From Paenibacillus sp. SYP-B4298 (lineage in GTDB: Bacteria > Bacillota > Bacilli > Paenibacillales > Paenibacillaceae), in NCBI RefSeq assembly GCF_027627475.1, contig NZ_CP115484.1, positions 557,501-621,500 of the forward strand: a DNA stretch of 64,000 nt, read 5' to 3'. This document shows, in pieces, positions 50,628 to 59,020 of this stretch (positions within the stretch are counted from its first letter, which is position 1; each line of letters opens with the position of its first letter). Under the pieces are notes generated by a model. It saw only the letters and a program-made list of their open reading frames with translations, ran no database searches and was not told the origin of the DNA. Position numbers and translations under genes: made by a program.

Positions 50628-52532
50628 ATGGATAGCGCGGTTCAATTTTTGCGGCAAAATATACTGCTGCACGGTGTGCCTGATCATGAATTAGAGATCG
50701 CGGCTGCGGCCATGCGCAAGGTGAAGTTAAGCAATGGCACATCATTTATTGCTGAAGGAACGGTTGGCGAATGCTGTTACTTTATTATGAGCGGCCAGGC
50801 GCTGGTAGCTTCTCATAGTCTGACAGGCCGCCCGATTGTGCTCGATGTGCTGAAGCCGGGCGCGCTGGTGGGCGAGATCGCACTCATCCTGCAGGAGAAA
50901 CGGACAGCCGATGTGAAAGCGCTCGGCGAGGTAACAGCGCTGCGCCTGAATGCGGATGATTTTGCTCGGCTCGCCGAGGCCAGCCCGATGTTTCATGAGA
51001 GCCTGCTGTTCTCGGCGCGCATCCGCCTGATTCATGGATTACTGCGCAAGGCAACGATCTGGTCGACCATTCCAGACGCGGAGCTGCGCGGCCTGGCCGA
51101 GGTGACGAGCAGAGTGAAGGTGGTCCGAGGGGAGAGGATCATCACCGAGGGAACGCCGTCGAGCGAGCTGTATATGGTTGCCAAGGGGCGCTTCGAGGCG
51201 GTTCAGAACGGGCGGCGCATCGGCGTAATGGGTAGCGGAGACTGCTTTGGAGAAGCGGATCTGCTGCTAGGTGGCGCACATAGCGGCACAGTTACCGCGC
51301 TGGAGGATGGCGAGCTGCTGTTGCTGGGAGAGTCGGAGTTTCATTATATATTACAGCAGTATGAGCAGGTTCATCGCCAATTCATCGAGCTGCTGCGTCT
51401 ACGCCGTCCTGATCTGGCGGATTTGTTGCAGCTTCGGAAGGCGGCATCTGCTAAGGACGACGCGGCAGGATGGAATCACCGTCCCCACTCCGGCGCCCAC
51501 TCTGGCTTAGACAGCGAGCGTGCTGATGAAGCGGCCCGCAACTCGCGTCAGACTAATCGCGGCGCTGACCGATGGATCGATGTGCTGTTGCTGCTCGGCG
51601 GGCTATTTGTGGTGACCACCGTCCTGGCCATCTGGCAGAAGCATCCGGTGTGGATCGCATCGGCTCTGTTGGTCGGGGGAGTGGCTGGGCCGGTAGCTTT
51701 TGTGGCCTACATGCGGGGGACGCAACTGCTCGGTTATCGCCTGCCCCGTCTCGCCCAGGCATTTCTGCTGTCGGCCGCTACTGCGGCGCCTGCAGCCTGG
51801 CTATTGGAGCGCTACTGGCTGTTCCGTGGGGGCGACGGGAGCCGCCTGGGAGCGGTCTGGGAGCCGATCGCTGTAAGCCTTCTGGAAGAAACCTTGAAGC
51901 TGCTGGTCTGTGTGCTGCTGCTGCGCAGCCGCCGGGAGCGCTTCCTCATGGATGGCATTGTATTCGGCGCCGCTGTCGGGATGGGGTTTGCAGCGGCTGA
52001 GAGCATACTGTATGGCTGGACCTATCTTCAACAGGGCGCCGCCGCAGATATGCTGGCGGTGCTATGGGTCAGAGCACTGCTGTCGCCCTTTGGTCACGGC
52101 ACCTGGACGGCGATTGCAGCGGCTGGGCTATGGTACGGCCTGAGACATCACCCAGCAGGCGCACGACGCTCGTCTGTACGGAGTTATCGTCATATGGTGC
52201 TGCTCCTGTTCGCCAGCTTTGCGCTGCATGCGTTATGGGATAACCGCTATATGGAGGGTGCTGTCCGCCTGGCTGGCATGATCGTCATCGGCGTGCTCGG
52301 TCTTCTCCTGCTGTACCGGCTGCTTCGCAAGGGGATGCGAGAGGAGCGGGCTCAGTTGGAGCTGCTCAATCCGTTGCTGGACAGGGAGCATTCAGGGCAA
52401 GAGGTGCCGGAGAGCTTGCTCGGCTCTCAAGTCAAGCAAGCGCTGGTCTGTGATGGCTGCGGTACAGTCTCGCCTCCCGAGGCCAGCTATTGCGCCCGCT
52501 GCGGACAGGCGCTGCGTGTCACGACTTCATGA
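50628..52532 (+). CDS. Double cNMP-binding / PrsW-protease / zinc-ribbon protein
   Basis: 634 aa from the ATG at 50628 (GGAGAG at proper spacing; the ATG at 50622 abuts it). Two cyclic-nucleotide-binding-type barrels occupy about 1-125 and 130-260. After a polar linker come eight or so membrane helices with PrsW-family motifs: LLEETLK (EE pair), GMGFAAAES, SPFGHGTW and FALHALWD (histidines). The C-terminus has CDGCG...CARCG, a zinc ribbon. PrsW relatives cut membrane proteins such as anti-sigma factors. Nucleotide sensing linked to intramembrane proteolysis is the plain reading. Whether the barrels bind nucleotides is not clear. Confidence 0.82.
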   Translation: MDSAVQFLRQNILLHGVPDHELEIAAAAMRKVKLSNGTSFIAEGTVGECCYFIMSGQALVASHSLTGRPIVLDVLKPGALVGEIALILQEKRTADVKALGEVTALRLNADDFARLAEASPMFHESLLFSARIRLIHGLLRKATIWSTIPDAELRGLAEVTSRVKVVRGERIITEGTPSSELYMVAKGRFEAVQNGRRIGVMGSGDCFGEADLLLGGAHSGTVTALEDGELLLLGESEFHYILQQYEQVHRQFIELLRLRRPDLADLLQLRKAASAKDDAAGWNHRPHSGAHSGLDSERADEAARNSRQTNRGADRWIDVLLLLGGLFVVTTVLAIWQKHPVWIASALLVGGVAGPVAFVAYMRGTQLLGYRLPRLAQAFLLSAATAAPAAWLLERYWLFRGGDGSRLGAVWEPIAVSLLEETLKLLVCVLLLRSRRERFLMDGIVFGAAVGMGFAAAESILYGWTYLQQGAAADMLAVLWVRALLSPFGHGTWTAIAAAGLWYGLRHHPAGARRSSVRSYRHMVLLLFASFALHALWDNRYMEGAVRLAGMIVIGVLGLLLLYRLLRKGMREERAQLELLNPLLDREHSGQEVPESLLGSQVKQALVCDGCGTVSPPEASYCARCGQALRVTTS

Positions 52533-52591
52533 TAGAGAAAGCAGAAGCAGTGGGCTTGCCCCCCCCCATGCAGGGGATCAAATATTCAATT

Positions 52592-52607
52592 TGTAATTTA
52601 GATTACA
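52592..52607 (+). promoter_or_regulatory. TGTAA-N6-TTACA palindrome before the leader-like peptide gene
   Basis: TGTAATTTAGATTACA, the same half-sites as at 49833-49848. A weak -10-like TGTAAT follows at 52632-52637, 24 bases on (22 at the other site). Probably bound by the same CRP/FNR-type regulator. Confidence 0.6.
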
Positions 52608-52668
52608 GAAAATAACAGGAAATTCAGCTAATGTAATAGCATGAGATGGTTTGCGGGAGGTAGAGCAA

Positions 52669-52958
52669 TGGAATGGACCATTGAGGAGGCACTGGAAACA
52701 TACGAAGTGTTCAAATGGCGAGTAGCAGAAGACCCGGCATTTCGCGCCCTGGCAATCGCCAACCCGGAGGCAGCGGTCAAGGAGCTGTCTGGACTGAATC
52801 TGCCTGATCAAGTGGAGCTGCGCGTGCAGGAGGGAGATACGGGCGAGCTGGAGCTGTCCATACTCGTCGTATCGCCAATGGCAGAGCAGGTGTATAAGGA
52901 GGCCGAACTGCTGGAAGCGGCCAGAAGAGCAGTCAGCGCAACTGCTGTACGGCCATAA
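52669..52958 (+). CDS. Nitrile-hydratase-leader-like (NHLP-type) peptide
   Basis: 96 aa from the ATG at 52669 behind GGGAGGT. Residues 15-65 (VFKWRVAEDPAFRALAIANP, then EAAVKELSGLNLPDQVELRV) follow the NHLP leader pattern: W...DP.FR..L..NP..A...L....P..V...V.E. After the closing strand (ELELSILVVSP) the tail has no Cys and few Ser/Thr, so there is no evident RiPP core peptide. It may be a leader-type protein used for another purpose. No modification enzyme or NHLM transporter is adjacent; the PrsW-type gene lies immediately upstream. Confidence 0.6.
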
Positions 52959-53094
52959 GTGAAATGGGTTGGTCTGAAAACGGTCGCGGATTCAGAGCGA
53001 TGCAGCAGTGAGCTGTGGATGTGATATTTATGAATTTCGCCTGTGCTATGGTAAAATTAGACATGATCAATTACATAGTGAAGGAGAATGGATC

Positions 53095-54330
53095 GTGGCG
53101 GATAAGTACATGGCAGAGTGGCAGAAATATGCAGAGTTGATCGTAAAGGTTGGTGTCAATATCCAGCCAGGACAGGAAGTATTTATTACGGCGTCGATAG
53201 AGATGGCGGCCTTCGTTCGTGAGCTGGCGGGCAAGGCGTATGAGGCAGGCGCAGCCAATGTCCATGTTGACTGGTCAGACGAGGTGCTCTCCCGGATGAA
53301 ATACGAACGGGCGGCGGACGAGGTGTTCTCGCATTTTCCTAGCTGGGAGACAGCCAAACGCGACTCGTTCGTCGAAGCGGGAGCGGCCTTCATCTCGATT
53401 CTCTCGCCGAATCCGGATCTGCTCAAGGGAATTGACCCGAACCGGATCGCGAGCTTCCAGAAGGCATCCGGGCAAGGCTTGCAGAACTTCCGCCGTGCGG
53501 TTCAGGCGAACAAGGTAAGCTGGACGGTCATTGCCGCGGCGACCAAGGATTGGGCGGCGAAGGTGTTCCCCGAGCTTCCAGCCGAGCAGGGGGTTGACAG
53601 GCTGTGGGAGGCGATCTTCACCGCTGTACGGCTCCATGCGGATGATCCGGTGCAAGCATGGCAGGAGCATCACAGCACCTTGCTCAGCAAGGTGGAGGTG
53701 CTCAACAGCAAGCGGCTGGCGAAGCTGCATTACAGCGCACCGGGCACCGATCTGACGATTGAGCTGCCGCCCAAGCATCTGTGGGTAGGGGCAGGCAGTA
53801 CAAGCGCGCGCGGCGTCTCGTTCATGGCGAACATGCCGACGGAGGAGGTCTTCACCGTACCGAATCGCAACGGGGTGAACGGCTATGTGTCGAGCACGAA
53901 GCCGCTCAGCTACGGAGGCAATATTATCGATAACTTCAAGCTGACCTTCGAGCAAGGACGCATCATCAAGGTAGAGGCGGAGCAGGGGCAGGATATATTG
54001 CAGCAGCTTGTGGATACGGATGAGGGCTCGCACTATCTTGGAGAGGTGGCGCTCGTGCCTCACGAATCCCCGATCTCCAATTCCAACATTCTGTTCTACA
54101 ATACGCTGTTTGACGAGAATGCCTCTAATCACCTGGCGATTGGCAGCGGGTATGCCTTCAATGTGCAGGGTGGGGAAACGATGACGACGGAGGAGCTGGC
54201 CGAGGCGGGGGTGAATGCGAGCATTACGCATGTGGACTTCATGATCGGCTCTGCAGAGATGGACATTGACGGGATCGATGCGGATGGCAACCGGATTCCG
54301 GTGTTCCGCAAGGGTGCCTGGGCACTATAG
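53095..54330 (+). CDS. M29-family metallo-aminopeptidase
   Basis: 411 aa from a GTG at 53095 preceded by AAGGAGAA; the open frame extends upstream to 53008 without a ribosome site. Thermophilic-aminopeptidase (AmpS/PepS) segments are clear: YAELIVKVGVNIQPGQEVFI at the N-terminus, PTEEVFTVPNRNGVNGYVSS, GEVALVPHESPIS, HLAIGSGYAF and HVDFMIGSAEMDIDG, which contain the metal-binding Glu, His and Asp residues. It removes N-terminal residues from peptides in the cytoplasm. Single-gene unit ended by a strong hairpin. Confidence 0.93.
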   Translation: MADKYMAEWQKYAELIVKVGVNIQPGQEVFITASIEMAAFVRELAGKAYEAGAANVHVDWSDEVLSRMKYERAADEVFSHFPSWETAKRDSFVEAGAAFISILSPNPDLLKGIDPNRIASFQKASGQGLQNFRRAVQANKVSWTVIAAATKDWAAKVFPELPAEQGVDRLWEAIFTAVRLHADDPVQAWQEHHSTLLSKVEVLNSKRLAKLHYSAPGTDLTIELPPKHLWVGAGSTSARGVSFMANMPTEEVFTVPNRNGVNGYVSSTKPLSYGGNIIDNFKLTFEQGRIIKVEAEQGQDILQQLVDTDEGSHYLGEVALVPHESPISNSNILFYNTLFDENASNHLAIGSGYAFNVQGGETMTTEELAEAGVNASITHVDFMIGSAEMDIDGIDADGNRIPVFRKGAWAL

Positions 54331-54357
54331 AAGCTAGCTGGCGCCAGCATGATAGAG

Positions 54358-54402
54358 AACAGGACACTTCACAGGGCGATCGCCCAGGTGAAGTGTCCTG
54401 TT
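54358..54402. terminator. Bidirectional terminator between aminopeptidase and alpha-mannosidase
   Basis: AACAGGACACTTCAC (54358-54372) pairs perfectly with GTGAAGTGTCCTGTT (54388-54402). The genes on either side converge here. Confidence 0.85.
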
Positions 54403-54424
54403 TGGTGATGCAGATGAACGTACC

Positions 54425-57190
54425 TTACGCTAGCGGATAGGCGCGGGTAACAATCTTATATTTTCCAACGGCCTGCGGTTCGTCAGTGAGCGGCTGATGA
54501 CGTCGCTCCAGGATGTCGCTCTCATAGGGGGTGCCTGTGGTACCTACAGCGCTGGCGGACAATGATACCGTCTCGCCGCTCATATTGTACCAGCGTACAA
54601 TCAGATCGTTATGCGCCTCAGACAGCTTCACCGCCGACAGGGCGAGCGCAGCGCGTTGCGTTGCTGCGTCTGCTGATGCGGCCTCCGTCCATTGCAGCCA
54701 CTGATGAACTGGCGGCAACGAGCCGGCATGAACGTCAGTCTGCGCCCATGTCCATGGAACCTGGTACTGGTATGCCTGGGCGTAAGCGCCGGATTCGATG
54801 CCGTTCCCGCCATGAGGGAGGATGGCATACTGGACGAACTGCTCGCCCTGACATTGCGCCTCCGGTGTCTCGAAGACGCCCCAGTCGCCTAGCTCCGATA
54901 CCGCCCGCAGCAGCGTAACGGCGATCGTGCCTGCATCGTCCTGCAGCACCTCGTATTCGTTCAGTCCTTGGTTGGCAATGGTCAAGCCGTGCTTGTGATC
55001 CGAGACACTGACGAACGCCTGCTGATGCTGGCAGTTGCTTGGATTCGTCCATTCCGGGGCGGGCTTCGTATCGCGCCGCGCCACCTCGAAGATCGAATCG
55101 ACCTCATGCTGCTCTGCCCGAATGCCCGAGGGGAACAGCGCGCGCAGCCGATGATCCTGCGCCTGGTTGTTGAATCTCGTCTCCACCTGCACCATGCCGC
55201 TGCCTGCCTCCAGAATGTAGCGGGTCGTCAGGATGAGCGGTACCGTCTGCTTCACCCGCTGCGCGGTGCGCTCGGTGAATGGCACCATCTCTTTCTTCTC
55301 CACAGCGAACTGCTCATCCGCTCGCGCCGGGATGCTCCAGTGCAGCGTGCTCTCGATGACCGCGCGGGTGCTGCTCTGCTCCACAACCTGGCTTACCGCC
55401 CGCAGACCTTCAGTTGTCATGGCCGACTCGCCAGCAGGCTGGCGGTACACATATTCATTGCCTATATCGCCGGTATTCTCATACAGATTCAGGCTGCTAT
55501 AAGTGCGCCCGCTCTGCTTGTCCAGCAGGGTAAGGGAGCCATTCTCCTCAACTGTAGCCACCAGTCTGCCATTTTCCATCATCAATCCACGAACCTGCAC
55601 CGAATCGAACGGGACGAGCGTCCCGGAACACTTCGCCTTCGCGTCCGCGACGAGCGCATAGCTCGCGTAGCCCATCGAGGCAATGTCGGCCACATGCAGC
55701 GTCACCTTGACCTTGCGTCCCATGTAGGGCTGGCGGAAGCGATCCTTCGGCAGCTCGTAGCCGAAGTGCACGCCCAGATCCTCGATGTGTGCATCGACAA
55801 GCTTGCCCGCGTGGTCAAGAACACCCCAACTTGCGAGTGGCAGTTGCTCCAGCTCCCGAGCCAGTGCGCTTGGGGACGGGCCCTCAGGGAAATATTTTTT
55901 GGCCACTGTCAGCTCAGCCGACACCGTACCGCTACGCGCCCAGCCGGTCGTATTAAAGATGGTGAATACGGCGGCCTCCTTGCCCCAGGCAGCTACAGAC
56001 GCTGTATCGATCGCCTTGACGATCGCTTGCGCGCTCTGATCGATGATGCTCTTGGCAACATGACGGCTCTTGTCGAAGCGGGTGACCATCTCGCGATGCA
56101 CCTCGTCCACCGAGCATCCGCAGATGCTGTCATGCGGGTGATTCTGCATCAGTGTTTTCCAGCCGTAACGGAGCAGATGATGCGGGTAATCTAGGCCGCC
56201 GTCTATATGGGCAAATGCAGCCAGCGGCTCCGCCACCTTCTCCAGCAAGGTCTGCCCAAGCTGGTTCATCTGCTTCAGGTAGATACGAGCCGAAGCGGTG
56301 TTGACGAGTGTGCCCCAGCCGTCGGTACGCTGGCTGCGCAGCTCGCCCTCGATCGTAACGAGATCATCTGGCAGTTGTTGCTTGAGGGCGGCTAGATAAT
56401 CATCGAAGTTGGAATGCTGGAACGTAATGTCCGGGTAGAGCTCGCGCGCGGTGCGGATCGCCTCGGACAGATCCGTCTGGATCGGCTGATGGTCGCAGCC
56501 GTTCATGAACAGGAGCTGTGGCGTAGAGGCGAAGCTCTCGGCCTCGGCCAGCTTCTGATCCCAGTAGCGCCGAGCCTCATCCTTGTCGGTAGGCACCTCC
56601 ATGCCATTGCAGTACCAGTTGGCAAACAGCACCCCAAGCACGCTCGAGCCGTCCGGCGATCGCCAGATCATCTCCGAATAGGGAGATTCATAGGTGTCGG
56701 CTTGCCCGACCATATTGTTGAAGCCAGTCGGCTTGACGCCACGCCCGAAGAGCGCATTATCGATGCCCGCTTGCTGCAGGATTTGTGGAGCTTGCCCCAT
56801 ATTGCCGAACGAGTCTGGAAAATAGCCCGTCTTCGAGATGACACCAAAGGGGGCGGCATCCCGATGACCAGTCAGCAGATTGCGGATGTTGGCCTCGCTG
56901 CTCGTCAAAAATTCATCCTGCAGCACATACCACGGGCCGATATGGATGCGTCCGCTGCGGATAAAGCCCTCGAGCTTCTCGCGCTGCTCGGGGCGAACCT
57001 GAAGATAGTCCTCGATGATGATCGTCTGTCCATCCAGGTGGAAATAGCGGTAATCCGGGTCATGCTCCAGCGTCTCCAGCAGCTTGTCCATCAGCTCGAC
57101 AAGCAGGACATGGTGGTACTCGTAAGGCATGTACCATTCACGATCCCAATGAGTGTGAGAAATAAGATGAGCAGTCTTGGCGGTCGTCAT
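54425..57190 (-). CDS. GH38 alpha-mannosidase
   Basis: 921 aa from the ATG at 57190 behind AAAGGGAA; an upstream ATG at 57241 adds 17 residues and has no ribosome site. GH38 motifs: HLISHTHWDREW near the N-terminus (zinc His and Asp), GYFPDSFGNMGQAPQILQQA with the nucleophile Asp, and NHPHDSICGCSVDEVHREM (zinc). The long C-terminal part is the beta-sandwich of the family. No signal peptide, so it trims alpha-mannosides in the cytoplasm. Regulated probably by the GntR/LacI hybrid regulator encoded upstream on the same strand. Confidence 0.93.
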   Translation of the reverse strand: MTTAKTAHLISHTHWDREWYMPYEYHHVLLVELMDKLLETLEHDPDYRYFHLDGQTIIIEDYLQVRPEQREKLEGFIRSGRIHIGPWYVLQDEFLTSSEANIRNLLTGHRDAAPFGVISKTGYFPDSFGNMGQAPQILQQAGIDNALFGRGVKPTGFNNMVGQADTYESPYSEMIWRSPDGSSVLGVLFANWYCNGMEVPTDKDEARRYWDQKLAEAESFASTPQLLFMNGCDHQPIQTDLSEAIRTARELYPDITFQHSNFDDYLAALKQQLPDDLVTIEGELRSQRTDGWGTLVNTASARIYLKQMNQLGQTLLEKVAEPLAAFAHIDGGLDYPHHLLRYGWKTLMQNHPHDSICGCSVDEVHREMVTRFDKSRHVAKSIIDQSAQAIVKAIDTASVAAWGKEAAVFTIFNTTGWARSGTVSAELTVAKKYFPEGPSPSALARELEQLPLASWGVLDHAGKLVDAHIEDLGVHFGYELPKDRFRQPYMGRKVKVTLHVADIASMGYASYALVADAKAKCSGTLVPFDSVQVRGLMMENGRLVATVEENGSLTLLDKQSGRTYSSLNLYENTGDIGNEYVYRQPAGESAMTTEGLRAVSQVVEQSSTRAVIESTLHWSIPARADEQFAVEKKEMVPFTERTAQRVKQTVPLILTTRYILEAGSGMVQVETRFNNQAQDHRLRALFPSGIRAEQHEVDSIFEVARRDTKPAPEWTNPSNCQHQQAFVSVSDHKHGLTIANQGLNEYEVLQDDAGTIAVTLLRAVSELGDWGVFETPEAQCQGEQFVQYAILPHGGNGIESGAYAQAYQYQVPWTWAQTDVHAGSLPPVHQWLQWTEAASADAATQRAALALSAVKLSEAHNDLIVRWYNMSGETVSLSASAVGTTGTPYESDILERRHQPLTDEPQAVGKYKIVTRAYPLA

Positions 57191-57323
57191 GTTCAATTCC
57201 CTTTCTTGTTGGGCAGCGTCCGCTTGGCCACATCTGGCCATGTATGGGGAGTATATAGCCCTTAAATGATATATAAATATAATAATAGTATAACATATTA
57301 ATTTTCAGCAAGACTTTAATTGA

Positions 57324-57345
57324 GATCATATATCATACATGATAA
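57324..57345 (-). promoter_or_regulatory. Predicted operator upstream of the alpha-mannosidase
   Basis: ATATATCATACATGATAA resembles the perfect palindrome AATATATCATGATATATT found before the regulator gene at 58709-58726. It lies about 140 bases before the mannosidase start. The region 57240-57330 is very AT-rich and holds the promoter. Confidence 0.4.
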
Positions 57346-57396
57346 CGGTGTGGTGAAACGCACATTGGGGCGGCACCTAAAAACAGCCATAAAAAT

Positions 57397-57422
57397 AGGT
57401 CAGCCAGTTATCTGGCTGACCT
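57397..57422 (-). terminator. Terminator of the GntR/LacI-type regulator gene
   Basis: AGGTCAGCCAG pairs with CTGGCTGACCT around a 4-base loop; on the minus strand ATTTTTATGG follows. 55 bases past the regulator stop. Confidence 0.85.
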
Positions 57423-57477
57423 GATCATACGAAGCTCCTCTGCAAGAGGAACAAGAGCATCAAAACTTGCTAGGAGC

Positions 57478-58632
57478 CTATTCCGCTGTCCGACGAGCCG
57501 GCGCGGTAGAGGCGCCCTGAACGAGCGCCGCTTGCAGCGTCGTTCGTTGATTGCTGGCCTCGCCCTTCTGCAACTGCAGCACATGCTCGAAGGCAAGGCG
57601 ACCCATTTCATTCTGATTTTGGCGCATGTGCGTATAGCGGCTCAGGTCGCTGCTGTCGGGGGAGTCGAAGCAGATGATGGACAACTGCTCCGGCACAGAC
57701 AAGCCAAGCTGCTGCGCGGCGATGTGCGTCAGCTCCGCCACCTCGTACTCGATCGCGAACACCGCTGTAATGTGCGGGTTGCGGCGCAGATGCTCCATGA
57801 TCGCCTGGATGTCGCGGCTGCGGCACTCTTCATCGGGAACGCTCGGCAGCGTCGAGGTAATCGATTCGAGCCACAGCTCGCGGTCCACGATGATGCCTTG
57901 CTCGGCATGAGCCTGAATAAAGCCTTCAATCCGATCCTCGATAGTTGTGGTGTTCACAGGCGGCTGGGTGAGCAGGGCAATATGTTTGTGGCCGAGTCCA
58001 AACAGATGGCGCGCTGCGTCCTTGGCCGCCTCCAGATTATCGGTGCAGACGGATGCGGCGTTAATCCCTTTAAGGTAACGGTCAACCATAACGAGCGGGA
58101 ACTGAGAGATCACCAGCTTCAAAATCTCTGCACTGAAAAATTCTCCCTGTGCCGGGAAGATGATCAGCCCGTCTACTCCCAGCTCCAGCAACTGGCGAAT
58201 GGCCTCTTCCTCATGCTCGGGCTTGCCCAGCGTCCGTCGCAGGACGAGGAAGCAGCCGTTCGCGCGCGAGGCCTCTTCCATCGCATGAACCAGTCCGGTG
58301 CCATAGCTGTCGCTGAAGGTCGTGATGATTAAGCCGATCAGCAGCATGCCGCCGCGTGCTGCGCTTGCACTCACTGGCACTGCCGCGGCAGCAGGCTGAG
58401 GGACGGAGACGAAGGAGCCGCGTCCGGGCTGACGGACGATATAGCCGTCGGTTGCCAGCATCTCGAGCGCTTTCTTGCTGGTGATGCGGCTTACGCCGAA
58501 CTCCTCGCACAGCTCCTTCTCCGATGGAACGCGATCGCCAACGGTGTATTGCTTCTTCTCGATGCGCTCGCGCAGCGAGGCAAATATCTGTTCATACATG
58601 GGCCTGGATGTGGATGGTGAATCATTGGACAT
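57478..58632 (-). CDS. GntR-type DNA-binding / LacI-type ligand-binding regulator
   Basis: 384 aa. Residues 12-78 are a GntR winged helix (YEQIFASLRERIEKKQYTVG, VPSEKELCEEFGVSRITSKK). Residues 95-375 are a LacI/periplasmic-binding effector domain (LIGLIITTFSDSYGTGLVHA, GVDGLIIFPAQGEFF, LGHKHIALLT). This is the AraR architecture. It most likely controls the GH38 gene next to it in response to a sugar. A perfect 18-bp palindrome lies 77 bases before its start. The C-terminus ends in a short Ala/Arg-rich tail. Confidence 0.9.
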   Translation of the reverse strand: MSNDSPSTSRPMYEQIFASLRERIEKKQYTVGDRVPSEKELCEEFGVSRITSKKALEMLATDGYIVRQPGRGSFVSVPQPAAAAVPVSASAARGGMLLIGLIITTFSDSYGTGLVHAMEEASRANGCFLVLRRTLGKPEHEEEAIRQLLELGVDGLIIFPAQGEFFSAEILKLVISQFPLVMVDRYLKGINAASVCTDNLEAAKDAARHLFGLGHKHIALLTQPPVNTTTIEDRIEGFIQAHAEQGIIVDRELWLESITSTLPSVPDEECRSRDIQAIMEHLRRNPHITAVFAIEYEVAELTHIAAQQLGLSVPEQLSIICFDSPDSSDLSRYTHMRQNQNEMGRLAFEHVLQLQKGEASNQRTTLQAALVQGASTAPARRTAE

Positions 58633-58708
58633 GTTACAATCCTCCTGGAACTGCCAATTCTAGACCAGATCAAGGGCGAAATGGAATCATTGATGCAGTA
58701 TTTATAAT

Positions 58709-58726
58709 AATATATCATGATATATT
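58709..58726. promoter_or_regulatory. Perfect palindrome, predicted operator of the GntR/LacI-type regulator
   Basis: AATATATCATGATATATT is an 18-bp perfect inverted repeat. A related sequence precedes the GH38 gene, so the regulator probably controls both its own gene and its neighbour. Confidence 0.6.
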
Positions 58727-59020
58727 CACTGTGTGAAGCCTATCTGTAGCTATTCTTGAATCAACTATAAGTGAAAAGGCGCAAGCCTTCTAACCTTCAT
58801 TGCTTTAATAGCGCTCTCCTCATTAATGTTCGACACGAAGGCCATGTTAACCTGCTTCTATCCTCCGTTGCTTCATGGATGACACACGTCGTTAGAAGGC
58901 GTGAAGGCAGGATAGCAAGCAGTGCCAGCCGCAGCTAATTCGCTATTTGTGGTGGAAAAAAGGGGGGAATGTGTGTTAACGTTATAATTTAGTGAGTAAT
59001 AATGGATAGGAGTTATTGGC
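58727..59020. other. Intergenic region before the SEC-C protein gene
   Basis: About 290 bases without a gene. There is a small hairpin (AAGGC-GCAA-GCCTT, 58776-58789) and a likely -10 box TATAAT at 58983-58988 for the following gene. No clear -35. Confidence 0.4.

Noticed and set aside
52669-52958. Complete RiPP (bacteriocin) cluster
   Set aside because: There is no modification enzyme, no NHLM transporter and no Cys/Ser/Thr core in the peptide. Only the leader-like resemblance is claimed.
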